A stretch of 64,000 bases of DNA from Pseudomonas citri (GCF_025336485.1 NZ_JAODAB010000027.1:17409-81408), one strand, 5' to 3'. Shown: positions 17,928 through 27,752, counted from the stretch's first letter. Translations and numbers: made by a program. The notes: a model not told the origin generated them from the sequence alone.

Positions 17928-19748
17928 TCAGTTCTTGGCTTTCTTGGCAGCGCGGGTACGCTCGCCTTCGTCCAGGATCTTCTTGCGCAGGCGGATCGAC
18001 TTCGGCGTCACTTCGCACAATTCATCGTCCTGGATGAATTCCAGGGCCTGTTCCAGGGTGAAGCGAACAGGTGGAACCAGGGCGATGGTTTCGTCTTTGC
18101 CCGAAGCACGCATGTTGTCGAGCTTCTTGCCCTTGGTAGGGTTGACGCCCAGGTCGTTGTCACGGCTGTTCAGACCGACGATCTGGCCGTTGTAGATTTC
18201 CTGGCCGTGCTCGACGAACAGCTTGCCACGCGCCTGGAGGGTTTCCAGGGAGTAGGTCAGCGCCTTGCCGGTTTCTACCGATACCAGTACACCGTTCTGA
18301 CGGCCGGACATGTGGCCGGACTTCATGGTGTCGTAGCGATCGAAGATCGAGGTCAGGATGCCTGCGCCGTTGGTCAGGGTCAGGAACTGGTTACGGAAAC
18401 CGATCAGGCCACGAGCCGGGATGTTGTACTCCAGGCGCACACGGCCCTTGCCATCCGGCGCCATGTTGGTCAGGTCGCCCTTACGCAGGCCCATCTCTTC
18501 CATGACCTTGCCCTGGGATTCTTCAGGGATGTCGATGGTGACGTTTTCGTACGGTTCCTGCTTGGTGCCGTTGACTTCGCGGATGATCACTTCAGGACGG
18601 CCCACGGCCATCTCGAAGCCTTCACGGCGCATGGTTTCGATCAGAACCGACAGGTGCAGCTCACCGCGACCGGAAACCTTGAACTTGTCGGCCGAGTCGC
18701 CTTCTTCAACGCGCAGTGCAACGTTGTAGAGCAGTTCCTTGTCCAGACGCTCCTTGATGTTACGGCTGGTCACGAACTTGCCTTCCTTACCGCAGAATGG
18801 CGAGTCGTTGACCTGGAAGGTCATGGAAACGGTTGGCTCGTCGACGGTCAGCGGCTTCATCGCCTCGACAACGGTCGGGTCGCACAGGGTGTCGGAGATG
18901 AACAGCTCTTCGAAACCGCTGATGCAGACGATGTCGCCGGCAGCGGCTTCTTCAACGTCCACACGGTGCAGGCCGTGGTGGCCCATCAGCTTGAGGATAC
19001 GACCGTTGCGCTTCTTGCCTTCGGTGTCGATGGCGACGACCGGGGTGTTCGGCTTGACGCGACCACGGGCGATACGGCCAACACCGATCACACCCAGGAA
19101 GCTGTTGTAGTCCAGGGCCGAGATCTGCATCTGGAACGGACCGTCACGGTCAACGGCAGGCGCCGGTACGTTGTCGACGATCGACTGGTACAGCGGGGTC
19201 ATGTCTTCGGCCATGGCGGTGTGGTCCAGACCGGCGATGCCGTTCAGGGCCGAGGCGTAGACGACCTGGAAGTCCAGTTGTTCGTCGGTGGCACCGAGGT
19301 TGTCGAACAGGTCGAAGATCTGGTCCAGGACCCAGTCAGGACGCGCGCCCGGACGGTCGACCTTGTTGATCACGACGATTGGCTTGAGGCCGGCTTCGAA
19401 CGCCTTCTTGGTCACGAAGCGGGTTTGCGGCATCGGGCCGTCCTGGGCGTCGACCAGCAGCAGTACGGAGTCGACCATCGACATCACGCGCTCTACTTCA
19501 CCGCCGAAGTCGGCGTGGCCGGGGGTGTCCACGATGTTGATGTGGTAGCCGTTCCAGTTGATGGCGGTGTTTTTGGCCAGGATGGTAATGCCGCGCTCTT
19601 TTTCCTGGTCGTTGGAGTCCATCACGCGCTCGTCGTTGAGCTCGTTGCGCTCCAGGGTGCCGGATTGACGCAAGAGTTTGTCTACCAGGGTGGTCTTACC
19701 ATGGTCAACGTGGGCAATGATGGCGATGTTGCGTAGATTTTCGATCAC
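17928..19748 (-). CDS. typA: Ribosome-binding GTPase TypA/BipA
   Basis: Translational GTPase that helps 50S assembly and stress adaptation. Its 606 residues are organised like EF-G without domain IV. The G domain has AHVDHGKTT (12-20), DTPGHADF and NKVDRPGA. The C-terminal domain ends with the lysine-rich tail GERTRAAKKAKN. The strong terminator lies 21 bases past the stop. Confidence 0.97.
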   Translation of the reverse strand: MIENLRNIAIIAHVDHGKTTLVDKLLRQSGTLERNELNDERVMDSNDQEKERGITILAKNTAINWNGYHINIVDTPGHADFGGEVERVMSMVDSVLLLVDAQDGPMPQTRFVTKKAFEAGLKPIVVINKVDRPGARPDWVLDQIFDLFDNLGATDEQLDFQVVYASALNGIAGLDHTAMAEDMTPLYQSIVDNVPAPAVDRDGPFQMQISALDYNSFLGVIGVGRIARGRVKPNTPVVAIDTEGKKRNGRILKLMGHHGLHRVDVEEAAAGDIVCISGFEELFISDTLCDPTVVEAMKPLTVDEPTVSMTFQVNDSPFCGKEGKFVTSRNIKERLDKELLYNVALRVEEGDSADKFKVSGRGELHLSVLIETMRREGFEMAVGRPEVIIREVNGTKQEPYENVTIDIPEESQGKVMEEMGLRKGDLTNMAPDGKGRVRLEYNIPARGLIGFRNQFLTLTNGAGILTSIFDRYDTMKSGHMSGRQNGVLVSVETGKALTYSLETLQARGKLFVEHGQEIYNGQIVGLNSRDNDLGVNPTKGKKLDNMRASGKDETIALVPPVRFTLEQALEFIQDDELCEVTPKSIRLRKKILDEGERTRAAKKAKN

Positions 19749-19885
19749 TTGTGTATCTCGATCAGAGGATTCGGTGTGCTGACAGGTCGTGGCAGCGATT
19801 TACGTTGAGTCCGACAAGCCGTTACAGCCTGCCGGCGGCGTCGGGGGGCCGGTGACGCAGGCCACAGGCAAACAGCCCCGGGCAC

Positions 19886-21340
19886 TTAGCTCGGTCGATA
19901 AACGCGCACATTGGCATGCCCCTCACTGAGCAAATGGTGGGCATGCAGGCGACTCATCACGCCTTTGTCGCAATACAGCAGGTACTGGCGAGTAGGGTCC
20001 AGTTCCTTGAAACGCGCGTTCACTGTATAGAACGGCATCGTTTTCACTTCGACACCGGCGACGCTCAGCGGGTCATCTTCAGCATCGTCCGGGTGACGGA
20101 TGTCGATGATGATCTGACCGGCGAGCGCTTCGCCGACTTCTTCAATCTGCAAATCCTGGCCCAATTCGTCGATCACCCGATCGATCGGCACCAGCCTGGC
20201 GTTCTCCAGCGCACGCTCGAGCACCGCCATGTCGAATTCTTTCTCTTCGTGCTCTACACGCCCGCGCTTGGCCGCCGTCTTCGGATTGACCGAGATGACC
20301 CCGCAGTACTCCGGCATGTGCCGGGCAAAATCACCGGTGCCGATCTTGTCGGCAGTGTCGATGATGTCCTGCTTGTGGCTGGCGATCAGTGGGCGCAATA
20401 CCAGTTTTTCAGTGACGCAGTCGATCACCGACAAGTTGGGCAGCGTCTGGCTCGATACCTGGGAGATCGCCTCGCCGGTCACCAACGCATCGATGTGTAG
20501 GCGCTCGGCGATACTGGACGCGGCACGCAACATCATACGCTTCAAGATGACGCCCATATGACTGTCATCGACTTTGCCGAGGATCTCGCCCAGGACTTCT
20601 TCGAACGGTACGCTCACAAATAACACGCGCTGGGAACTGCCGTACTTCTTCCAGATGAAGTGCGCCACTTCCATCACGCCCAATTCATGGGCACGCCCAC
20701 CCAGATTGAAGAAGCAGAAGTGAGCCATCAGCCCGCGCCGCATGATCTGGTAGGCCGCCACCGTGGAGTCGAAGCCCCCGGACATCAGAACCAGGGTTTG
20801 TTCCAGCGAGCCCAGCGGATAGCCACCAATGCCGTTGTACTGGCTATGGATCACGAACAGCCGCTGGTCGCGAACTTCGATGCGCACTTCGATTTCCGGG
20901 TCTTTGAGGGAAATACCGGCTGCGCCGCATTGCCGGCGCATCTGGCTGCCGACGTATTTCTCCACGTCCATCGAACTGAAGGGATGCTTGCCAGCGCGCT
21001 TGCAACGCACCGAGAAAATCTTGCCGGCCAGGGCGTCGCCATAATGAAGCATGCATTTGGCGAGGATGTCGTCGAAATCCCCCAACGGGTATTCATCGAC
21101 CTGGAGGAAATGCGCAATGCCCGGCATACAGGCCAAGCGCTCGGTCATCTCCTTCAGGATCCGGGGTTCGCTGACCCGGGTTTCCAGCTCGAGGTTGTCC
21201 CACACGCCGTTCACCACCACGACCGGGTCCAGATCACGGAGCACGGCACGGATGTTCTTGGCCAACTGGCGGATGAAACGCATCCGGACCGGGCGGCTCT
21301 TGATGGTGATCTCGGGGAAGACTTTTACGATTAGTTTCAT
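19886..21340 (-). CDS. thiI: tRNA 4-thiouridine synthase / thiazole sulfur transferase ThiI
   Basis: Inserts sulfur at U8 of tRNAs and, in gamma-proteobacteria, can supply sulfur for the thiamin thiazole. It has an N-terminal ferredoxin-like and THUMP region (1-165), a PP-loop ATPase with SGGFDST at 187-193, and a C-terminal rhodanese domain with the persulfide Cys457 in LLYCDKG, equivalent to Cys456 of E. coli. The 484 residues are the long form. It is divergent from glnA. Confidence 0.97.
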   Translation of the reverse strand: MKLIVKVFPEITIKSRPVRMRFIRQLAKNIRAVLRDLDPVVVVNGVWDNLELETRVSEPRILKEMTERLACMPGIAHFLQVDEYPLGDFDDILAKCMLHYGDALAGKIFSVRCKRAGKHPFSSMDVEKYVGSQMRRQCGAAGISLKDPEIEVRIEVRDQRLFVIHSQYNGIGGYPLGSLEQTLVLMSGGFDSTVAAYQIMRRGLMAHFCFFNLGGRAHELGVMEVAHFIWKKYGSSQRVLFVSVPFEEVLGEILGKVDDSHMGVILKRMMLRAASSIAERLHIDALVTGEAISQVSSQTLPNLSVIDCVTEKLVLRPLIASHKQDIIDTADKIGTGDFARHMPEYCGVISVNPKTAAKRGRVEHEEKEFDMAVLERALENARLVPIDRVIDELGQDLQIEEVGEALAGQIIIDIRHPDDAEDDPLSVAGVEVKTMPFYTVNARFKELDPTRQYLLYCDKGVMSRLHAHHLLSEGHANVRVYRPS

Positions 21341-21437
21341 GAAAAACAGCGCGCGAACGGCCAGCCGAAAAAGGGGGGCGCGGATTATAGCGGAAATTGC
21401 TCAAGGTTTGACCAATTAATGTGCAGATGGTTTTGGA

Positions 21438-21454
21438 TGCACCAAAACAGGTCA
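21438..21454 (+). promoter_or_regulatory. Candidate NtrC-binding site upstream of glnA
   Basis: TGCACCAAAACAGGTCA resembles the NtrC consensus TGCACC-N5-GGTGCA in its left half. It is about 120 bases upstream of the sigma-54 promoter, a normal enhancer distance. The CACCAAAAC core recurs twice before the NrsZ-like RNA (27870 and 27929). A second, weaker GGTGC-containing candidate lies at 21468-21486 and another at 21532-21546. Confidence 0.5.
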
Positions 21455-21558
21455 TAACCGTATTTTCGCGCCACATTGCGGTGCGCAATTGTTCGACAAT
21501 CCGCTATACCTACCCTCCAAGAGCGTGGATTTGGTGCAAAACACCCATGCTGGGGCAC

Positions 21559-21574
21559 TGGCATGCAAATTGCT
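21559..21574 (+). promoter_or_regulatory. Sigma-54 promoter of glnA
   Basis: TGGCATGCAAATTGCT matches the consensus TGGCACG-N4-TTGCW almost fully, with GG and GC 10 bases apart. It lies 94 bases before the glnA start. Nitrogen-limitation control of glnA by NtrC and RpoN is established in proteobacteria. Confidence 0.85.
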
Positions 21575-21667
21575 CCCTTGTGAGGCAGGTTGCCTTGGCA
21601 GAGTATTCGCGCCGGCATCACTTATCGTAGGGCACACCATTACCGCCCGAAGCCACCCGGAGGACAT

Positions 21668-23074
21668 ATGTCGAAGTCGGTTCAACTCATCAAAGATCAT
21701 GACGTCAAGTGGATTGATCTGCGCTTCACTGACACCAAAGGCACTCAACATCACGTGACCATGCCGGCCCGTGATGCACTGGATGACGATTTCTTCGAAA
21801 TCGGCAAGATGTTCGACGGTTCCTCCATCTCTGGCTGGAAAGGCATCGAAGCCTCCGACATGATCCTGATGCCGGACGACGAAACCGCCGTCCTGGACCC
21901 GTTCACCGAAGAGCCGACCCTGATCCTGGTCTGCGACATCATCGAACCGTCCACCATGCAAGGCTATGACCGCGACCCACGCGCCATCGCCCACCGCGCC
22001 GAGGAATACCTGAAGTCCACCGGTATCGGCGACACCGCTTTCTTCGGTCCTGAGCCTGAGTTCTTCATCTTCGACTCGGTCAAGTTCAAGTCCGACATCT
22101 CCGGTTCGATGTTCAAGATTTTCTCCGAGCAAGGCTCGTGGATGTCCGACCAGGACGTGGAAGGCGGTAACAAGGGTCACCGTCCAGGTATCAAAGGTGG
22201 TTACTTCCCGGTTCCACCGTTCGACTTCGACCACGAAATCCGTACCTCCATGTGCAACGCACTGGAAGAAATGGGCCAGACCGTCGAAGTTCACCACCAC
22301 GAAGTGGCGACTGCCGGCCAGAACGAAATCGGCGTGAAGTTCAACACGCTGGTCAAGAAGGCTGACGAAGTCCAGACCCTGAAGTACTGCGTACACAACG
22401 TTGCCGACGCCTACGGCCGCACCGCGACCTTCATGCCGAAGCCACTGTACGGTGACAACGGTTCGGGCATGCACGTTCACGTGTCGATCTCCAAGGACGG
22501 CAAGAACACCTTCGCAGGCGAAGGTTATGCCGGCCTGTCGGACACCGCCCTGTACTTCATCGGCGGCATCATCAAGCACGGTAAGGCCCTGAACGGCTTC
22601 ACCAACCCGTCGACCAACTCCTACAAGCGTCTGGTGCCAGGCTTCGAAGCGCCGGTCATGCTGGCCTACTCGGCTCGCAACCGCTCCGCCTCGATCCGTA
22701 TCCCATACGTGAACAGCCCTAAAGCCCGCCGTATCGAAGCACGCTTCCCGGATCCGGCTGCCAACCCATACCTGGCCTTCGCTGCACTGATGATGGCCGG
22801 CCTGGACGGTATCCAGAACAAGATCCACCCTGGCGATGCAGCTGACAAAAACCTGTATGACCTGCCGCCTGAAGAGGCCAAGGAAATCCCACAGGTGTGC
22901 GGTAGCCTGAAAGAAGCCCTGGAAGAGCTGGACAAGGGCCGTGCGTTCCTGACCAAGGGCGGCGTATTCAGCGATGACTTCATCGACGCTTACATCGCAC
23001 TGAAAAGCGAAGAAGAAATCAAGGTTCGCACCTTCGTACACCCACTGGAATACGAGCTGTACTACAGCTGCTGA
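21668..23074 (+). CDS. glnA: Glutamine synthetase, type I beta
   Basis: Forms glutamine from glutamate, ammonia and ATP; the central ammonia-assimilation enzyme, a cytoplasmic dodecamer. The 468 residues begin MSKSVQLIKDHDVKWIDLRFTD. Visible motifs are FDGSSISGWK, GPEPEFF and NGSGMHVH, plus the adenylylation site Tyr397 in NLYDLPPEE, so it is of the adenylylated GSI-beta class. ATG 21668 is chosen over the open frame from 21590 because GGAGGAC lies just upstream. Transcribed from the sigma-54 promoter at 21559 and ended by the hairpin at 23107. Confidence 0.98.
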   Translation: MSKSVQLIKDHDVKWIDLRFTDTKGTQHHVTMPARDALDDDFFEIGKMFDGSSISGWKGIEASDMILMPDDETAVLDPFTEEPTLILVCDIIEPSTMQGYDRDPRAIAHRAEEYLKSTGIGDTAFFGPEPEFFIFDSVKFKSDISGSMFKIFSEQGSWMSDQDVEGGNKGHRPGIKGGYFPVPPFDFDHEIRTSMCNALEEMGQTVEVHHHEVATAGQNEIGVKFNTLVKKADEVQTLKYCVHNVADAYGRTATFMPKPLYGDNGSGMHVHVSISKDGKNTFAGEGYAGLSDTALYFIGGIIKHGKALNGFTNPSTNSYKRLVPGFEAPVMLAYSARNRSASIRIPYVNSPKARRIEARFPDPAANPYLAFAALMMAGLDGIQNKIHPGDAADKNLYDLPPEEAKEIPQVCGSLKEALEELDKGRAFLTKGGVFSDDFIDAYIALKSEEEIKVRTFVHPLEYELYYSC

Positions 23075-23106
23075 TCCAGTAGCGCCGCCACGCACGGCGT
23101 GAAAAA

Positions 23107-23133
23107 AAGAGGCCTCCTTCGGGAGGCCTTTTT
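23107..23133 (+). terminator. Rho-independent terminator of glnA
   Basis: GGCCTCC-TTCG-GGAGGCC stem with a UUCG tetraloop, followed by TTTTTC, 33 bases after the glnA stop. Confidence 0.92.
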
Positions 23134-23193
23134 CATGGGCGCCCGTTGGGTGCATGATGCTCGCCGCCCCCACAAGGAAGACGAGACTTGCCC

Positions 23194-23748
23194 ATGACCT
23201 TGCACTTGAAACTCTGCCTGGCCCTATCTGCCACGCTGCTGGCCAGCGCCGCCGAGGCAGCCTCCACCCCCGCCACCCTTGCCCCGCTGCTGGGCACCAT
23301 CGATGAACGCCTGGCCATTGCCGACCAAGTGGCCCTGAGCAAATGGGACAGCCACAAACCTGTGGAAGACCGCCAGCGCGAACGCGAGGTGATCGCTGCC
23401 GCCGTCACTCAGGCCCCCACCTACAAACTGACCGCTGAAGCCGTGGAAGCGTTCTTCGCCGCGCAAATAGAAGCCAACAAACTGGTGCAGTATGCCCGGC
23501 TGTCTGACTGGCACCTGCAAGGCAAGGCCCCGGATTTCCCGCGCCCGGACCTGGTAGGCCAGATCCGCCCGCAACTGGACCAACTGCAAAAACGCCTGCT
23601 GCAACAACTGGCCGATTTCACCCCCTACCGCACCGACCCGCAATGCCCGCAATGGCTGGCCCAGGCCACCCACGACGGCCGCAAGGAACCGCTGCGCCAG
23701 CTGGCGCTGGTCCGGGCAACCGCAGAGTTGTGCGTGTTCAAAGGCTAG
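23194..23748 (+). CDS. Periplasmic chorismate mutase, AroQ-gamma type
   Basis: Converts chorismate to prephenate outside the cytoplasm; the role of the exported form is unclear. The 184-residue protein has a signal peptide cleaved after about residue 22 (SAAEA). A helical domain follows with DERLAIADQVALSKWDSHKPVEDRQRE and QIEANKLVQYARLSDW, which carry the catalytic Arg/Lys/Glu/Gln pattern of the family. It has Cys residues near the C-terminus (PQCPQW, ELCVF) that could form the usual disulphide. Start ATG 23194 is preferred over an in-frame TTG at 23188. Confidence 0.88.
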   Translation: MTLHLKLCLALSATLLASAAEAASTPATLAPLLGTIDERLAIADQVALSKWDSHKPVEDRQREREVIAAAVTQAPTYKLTAEAVEAFFAAQIEANKLVQYARLSDWHLQGKAPDFPRPDLVGQIRPQLDQLQKRLLQQLADFTPYRTDPQCPQWLAQATHDGRKEPLRQLALVRATAELCVFKG

Positions 23749-23864
23749 AGCAACACACCTCACCCCTTGAGCTTGCGAGCAAGGGGCGAGCGCAACAACT
23801 TGGGCCAACCGCTTCACCTGACCTATGCTGCAACCCATCACTTTTCGTTCTCGGTCGGTTTTCC

Positions 23865-24383
23865 ATGGGTCGCGGTTTTTCAATCCTGCTGTTGTGGCTG
23901 CTGGCACTGCCCACCACCGCACAGATTTACAAGTACACCGATGCCGAGGGCAACACCGCCTACAGCAACCAGCCGCCACAAGGCGTACCGGCCCAGACGA
24001 TGGACTTGCCACCGCTCAACAGCATCGAACGCCAGCCCCCCGCCGGCCAGGAGAAACCGACTGCGCCGGCGGAGCGGGACGCGCCAGGCAATGCCTACGA
24101 AACGCTGGAGTTGACGGACATCCCCACCGAAGAGGCCCTGCGCGCCAATAACGGCACCTTCACCGTTGGCGTCCAGGCCCAACCGCGCCTGCGCAGCCCC
24201 CAGCAGTTCCGGTTGGTATTGGACGGCCAACCCTACGGCCAGCCGAGCAACGTGCCGCGCCTGCAATTGGTGAATATCGATCGCGGCGAGCACAGCCTGG
24301 CCGTGCAAGTCATCGACGGGGACCGCCTCGTGCAGCAGAGCGAAACCATCGTCTTCACCGTGCAGCGGGTACACCAGCCATGA
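23865..24383 (+). CDS. DUF4124 domain protein (first of two)
   Basis: A 172-residue exported protein of unknown function. It has a signal peptide (MGRGFSILLLWLLALPTTAQ), then the DUF4124 motif IYKYTDAEGNTAYSNQPP (about 20-37), a proline-rich linker and a C-terminal beta-sandwich-like domain (FRLVLDGQPYG...NIDRGEHSLAVQVIDGDRLVQ). It overlaps the next gene by ATGA. Both neighbours precede ntrB, as in other pseudomonads. Confidence 0.82.
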   Translation: MGRGFSILLLWLLALPTTAQIYKYTDAEGNTAYSNQPPQGVPAQTMDLPPLNSIERQPPAGQEKPTAPAERDAPGNAYETLELTDIPTEEALRANNGTFTVGVQAQPRLRSPQQFRLVLDGQPYGQPSNVPRLQLVNIDRGEHSLAVQVIDGDRLVQQSETIVFTVQRVHQP

Positions 24384-25000
24384 GCCGCTGGTGGCTCGCA
24401 CTGGCCCTGTCGATGACCACGCTACCGGCGCTGGCACAGGTCTATACCTACATCGATGCCCAAGGCAATCGCGTCTTCACCGACCAGCCACGCCCAGGCA
24501 ACGCGAAGAAAGTCCAACTGCCGCCCGGCAACCGAATGCCGACGCCGCCGGGCACATCCTCGGCACCGGCCTCCGAAGACCCACCCCAGCCGCGATTCCG
24601 TTACGAAATGCTCCGGCTATTGATTCCCGAGCCGGACGCCACGATACGTAGCACTGCAGGCGAACTGATCGTCACCGCCACCAGCGAACCCGGACTGCAA
24701 AAAGGCCACCGCTACCGCCTGCTGCTCGATGGCCAACCGACGGGAGCATCTGGGCCGAGCCCGGTGTTTGCCCTGGGCAACATCGATCGCGGCACCCATC
24801 ACCTGGCGGTGGAAATCCTCGATGAGCAAGGGCGCATCGTCGAACGCACTGCCAACCAGCCCTTTCATATGCAGCGCATATCCCTGGCGCAGAAGCGCCG
24901 CATCAAACCCTGCGCCATCGCCGATTACGGCCAACGCCCCGAATGCCCCCTCGCCGAAAAACCTGAAGAAGAAAAAAGCAGCATCCTGCCGTTCTTCTAA
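24380..25000 (+). CDS. DUF4124 domain protein (second of two)
   Basis: A 206-residue paralogue of the preceding gene. It has a signal peptide (to about residue 20, PALAQ), the DUF4124 motif VYTYIDAQGNRVFTDQP, a linker and the same C-terminal domain (YRLLLDGQPTG...GNIDRGTHHLAVEILDEQGRIVE). The shared order and phrases point to a tandem duplication. It has a charged tail with two Cys residues. Function unknown. Confidence 0.82.
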   Translation: MSRWWLALALSMTTLPALAQVYTYIDAQGNRVFTDQPRPGNAKKVQLPPGNRMPTPPGTSSAPASEDPPQPRFRYEMLRLLIPEPDATIRSTAGELIVTATSEPGLQKGHRYRLLLDGQPTGASGPSPVFALGNIDRGTHHLAVEILDEQGRIVERTANQPFHMQRISLAQKRRIKPCAIADYGQRPECPLAEKPEEEKSSILPFF

Positions 25001-25017
25001 CGTCGCCCAAGCCATGC

Positions 25018-25045
25018 GCACTATATTGGTGCAAATATTTGCACC
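25018..25045. promoter_or_regulatory. NtrC-binding region upstream of ntrBC
   Basis: GCACTATATTGGTGC (25018-25032) fits the NtrC consensus and closely resembles an enhancer site known before E. coli glnA. It overlaps a perfect 18-base palindrome, GGTGCAAATATTTGCACC (25028-25045). The pair lies about 190-215 bases before ntrB, suggesting autoregulation. Confidence 0.75.
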
Positions 25046-25161
25046 CCTTCCCAGCTCCTAACCCATTTTGGTTCGAAAGTACCCGGAAAAACTGGCAGAA
25101 CGCCACGCAATTGGGCGAATAGAACCCTGTTTACCGCTCTGGACGCTTCTTTTCGGAGCCT

Positions 25162-25177
25162 TGGTTTGTTTTTTGCA
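25162..25177 (+). promoter_or_regulatory. Possible sigma-54 promoter of ntrBC
   Basis: TGGTTTGTTTTTTGCA keeps the GG-N10-GC spacing and the TTGCA element but lacks CAC after TGG. It sits 57 bases before ntrB and about 120 bases after the NtrC sites. The low complexity of the T-run makes this uncertain. Confidence 0.4.
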
Positions 25178-25233
25178 TTTTGCTTGTACCAGCGCGTCAT
25201 ACGCATGCCTGTTACGCTCCAAAAGAGGTCCTG

Positions 25234-26319
25234 ATGACCATTAGCGACGCATTACACCGCTTGTTGCTCGACAACCTCACCACGGCGACCATCCTGCTCG
25301 ACGCCGAACTGCGCCTCGAGTACATGAACCCGGCGGCAGAGATGCTCCTGGCCGTCAGCGGCCAGCGCAGCCATGGGCAATTCATCAGCGAACTGTTCAC
25401 CGAATCCGCCGAGGCCCTCAACTCCCTGCGCCAGGCGGTGGAACAAGCCCATCCGTTCACCAAGCGCGAAGCGATGCTGACCGCCCTGACCGGCCAGACC
25501 CTGACCGTGGACTATGCGGTCACGCCGATCCTGAACAACGGCGCCACCTTGTTGCTGCTGGAGGTCCATCCCCGTGATCGCCTGTTGCGCATCACCAAGG
25601 AAGAAGCCCAGTTGTCCAAGCAGGAAACCAGCAAGATGCTGGTACGCGGCCTGGCCCATGAAATCAAGAACCCCCTCGGCGGGATTCGCGGCGCCGCGCA
25701 ACTGCTGGCCCGGGAACTGCCGGATGAAAGCCTCAAGGACTACACCAACGTCATCATCGAAGAAGCCGACCGCCTGCGGAACCTGGTGGACCGCATGCTC
25801 GGCTCGAACAAGCTGCCGTCCCTGGCGATGTGCAACATCCACGAAGTGCTGGAACGCGTCGGCAACCTCGTGGAGGCCGAAAGCCAGGGCTGCATCACGC
25901 TGGTACGTGACTACGACCCGAGCATTCCCGATGTCCTGATCGACCGCGAACAGATGATCCAGGCAGTGCTCAACATCGTGCGCAATGCGATGCAGGCCAT
26001 CAGCAGCCAGAACGAGCTACGCCTGGGGCGCATCAGCCTGCGCACCCGCACCATGCGCCAGTTCACCATCGGCCACGTGCGCCATCGCCTGGTGACCAAG
26101 ATCGAGATCACCGACAACGGCCCCGGCATCCCGGCCGAGCTGCAGGAAACCATCTTCTTTCCCATGGTCAGCGGCCGCCCGGACGGTACCGGGCTGGGCC
26201 TGGCCATTACCCAAAACATCATCAGTCAGCATCAGGGCTTGATCGAGTGTGAGAGCCACCCTGGCCACACCACCTTCTCGATCTTCCTGCCACTGGAACA
26301 AGGAGCCACAGCGACATGA
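25234..26319 (+). CDS. ntrB: Nitrogen regulation sensor kinase NtrB
   Basis: Cytoplasmic histidine kinase/phosphatase that phosphorylates NtrC under nitrogen limitation, controlled by PII. It has 361 residues: PAS domain (about 5-115), phospho-acceptor His142 in GLAHEIKNPLGGIRGAAQLL, and an ATPase domain with DNGPGIP and GTGLGLAI. ATG 25234 follows AAAGAGGTCCTG; the frame is open to 25180 but MTISDALHRLLLDNL is the usual start. It overlaps ntrC by ATGA. Confidence 0.97.
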   Translation: MTISDALHRLLLDNLTTATILLDAELRLEYMNPAAEMLLAVSGQRSHGQFISELFTESAEALNSLRQAVEQAHPFTKREAMLTALTGQTLTVDYAVTPILNNGATLLLLEVHPRDRLLRITKEEAQLSKQETSKMLVRGLAHEIKNPLGGIRGAAQLLARELPDESLKDYTNVIIEEADRLRNLVDRMLGSNKLPSLAMCNIHEVLERVGNLVEAESQGCITLVRDYDPSIPDVLIDREQMIQAVLNIVRNAMQAISSQNELRLGRISLRTRTMRQFTIGHVRHRLVTKIEITDNGPGIPAELQETIFFPMVSGRPDGTGLGLAITQNIISQHQGLIECESHPGHTTFSIFLPLEQGATAT

Positions 26320-27752
26320 GCCGTAGTGAAACCGTGTGGATCGTCGATGACGACCGTTCTATCCGCTGGGTCCTGGAAAAAGCCTTGCAACAGGAAGGCA
26401 TGACCACCCAGAGCTTCGACAGCGCCGACGGGGTGATGAGTCGCCTCGCCCGTCAGCAGCCGGACGTCATCATCTCCGACATTCGCATGCCCGGCGCCAG
26501 CGGCCTGGACCTGCTGGCGCGGATTCGTGAACAGCACCCACGGTTGCCTGTGATCATCATGACGGCCCACTCGGACCTGGACAGCGCCGTGGCGTCCTAC
26601 CAGGGCGGTGCCTTCGAATACCTGCCCAAGCCCTTCGACGTCGACGAAGCCGTGTCGCTGGTCAAGCGCGCCAACCAGCACGCCCAGGAGCAACAAGGCC
26701 TCGAAGAAATACCGACCCTGGCCCGGACTCCGGAGATCATCGGCGAAGCGCCGGCGATGCAGGAAGTGTTTCGCGCCATCGGGCGCTTGAGCCATTCCAA
26801 CATCACCGTGCTGATCAACGGCGAGTCGGGTACCGGTAAAGAATTGGTGGCCCATGCCCTGCACCGCCACAGTCCGCGGGCGGCGTCGCCGTTCATCGCG
26901 CTGAACATGGCGGCGATTCCCAAGGACTTGATGGAGTCCGAGCTGTTCGGCCACGAAAAAGGCGCCTTCACCGGCGCGGCCAACCTGCGCCGCGGGCGCT
27001 TCGAGCAAGCCGACGGCGGCACGCTGTTTCTCGATGAAATCGGCGATATGCCGGCCGACACCCAGACCCGTTTGCTGCGCGTATTGGCCGATGGCGAATT
27101 CTATCGGGTGGGCGGCCATACGCCGGTCAAAGTGGACGTGCGCATCATCGCCGCGACCCACCAGAACCTGGAAACCCTGGTCCATGCCGGTAAGTTTCGC
27201 GAAGACTTGTTCCATCGCCTGAACGTGATCCGCATCCATATCCCACGCCTGGCGGATCGTCGCGAAGACATCCCCACACTGGCCCGGCATTTCCTCAGCC
27301 GCGCGGCACAGGAACTGGCGGTGGAACCCAAGCTGCTCAAGAACGAAACCGAGGAATACCTCAAGAACCTGCCGTGGCCAGGCAACGTGCGCCAACTGGA
27401 GAACACTTGCCGCTGGATCACGGTGATGGCTTCCGGTCGGGAAGTGCACATTGGCGACTTGCCACCGGAACTGTTGAGCCTGCCGCAGGACTCAGCCCCA
27501 GTGACCAACTGGGAACAGGCCCTGCGCCAGTGGGCCGACCAGGCCTTGGCACGCGGCCAGTCGAACCTCCTGGATAGCGCCGTGCCGAGCTTCGAGCGAA
27601 TCATGATCGAGACCGCCCTCAAGCACACCGCCGGTCGCCGTCGCGATGCCGCCGTGCTGCTGGGCTGGGGCCGCAATACCTTGACGCGCAAGATCAAGGA
27701 GCTGGGGATGAAGGTCGATGGTGGGGATGATGATGACGGGGATGAGGGCTGA
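26316..27752 (+). CDS. ntrC: Nitrogen regulation response regulator NtrC
   Basis: Sigma-54 enhancer-binding activator. It has 478 residues: receiver domain with Asp55 (ISDIRMPG), AAA+ domain with Walker A GESGTGKE (169-176) and the sigma-54-contacting GAFTGA loop (216-221), then a Fis-type helix-turn-helix (RRRDAAVLLGWGRNTLTRKIKEL). The tail GGDDDDGDEG is acidic. Its likely targets in this window are glnA, its own operon and the NrsZ-like RNA immediately downstream. Confidence 0.98.
   Translation: MSRSETVWIVDDDRSIRWVLEKALQQEGMTTQSFDSADGVMSRLARQQPDVIISDIRMPGASGLDLLARIREQHPRLPVIIMTAHSDLDSAVASYQGGAFEYLPKPFDVDEAVSLVKRANQHAQEQQGLEEIPTLARTPEIIGEAPAMQEVFRAIGRLSHSNITVLINGESGTGKELVAHALHRHSPRAASPFIALNMAAIPKDLMESELFGHEKGAFTGAANLRRGRFEQADGGTLFLDEIGDMPADTQTRLLRVLADGEFYRVGGHTPVKVDVRIIAATHQNLETLVHAGKFREDLFHRLNVIRIHIPRLADRREDIPTLARHFLSRAAQELAVEPKLLKNETEEYLKNLPWPGNVRQLENTCRWITVMASGREVHIGDLPPELLSLPQDSAPVTNWEQALRQWADQALARGQSNLLDSAVPSFERIMIETALKHTAGRRRDAAVLLGWGRNTLTRKIKELGMKVDGGDDDDGDEG

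Noticed and set aside
21452..23173. 573-residue minus-strand open frame
   Set aside because: Antisense to glnA, and its end overlaps the glnA promoter and terminator.
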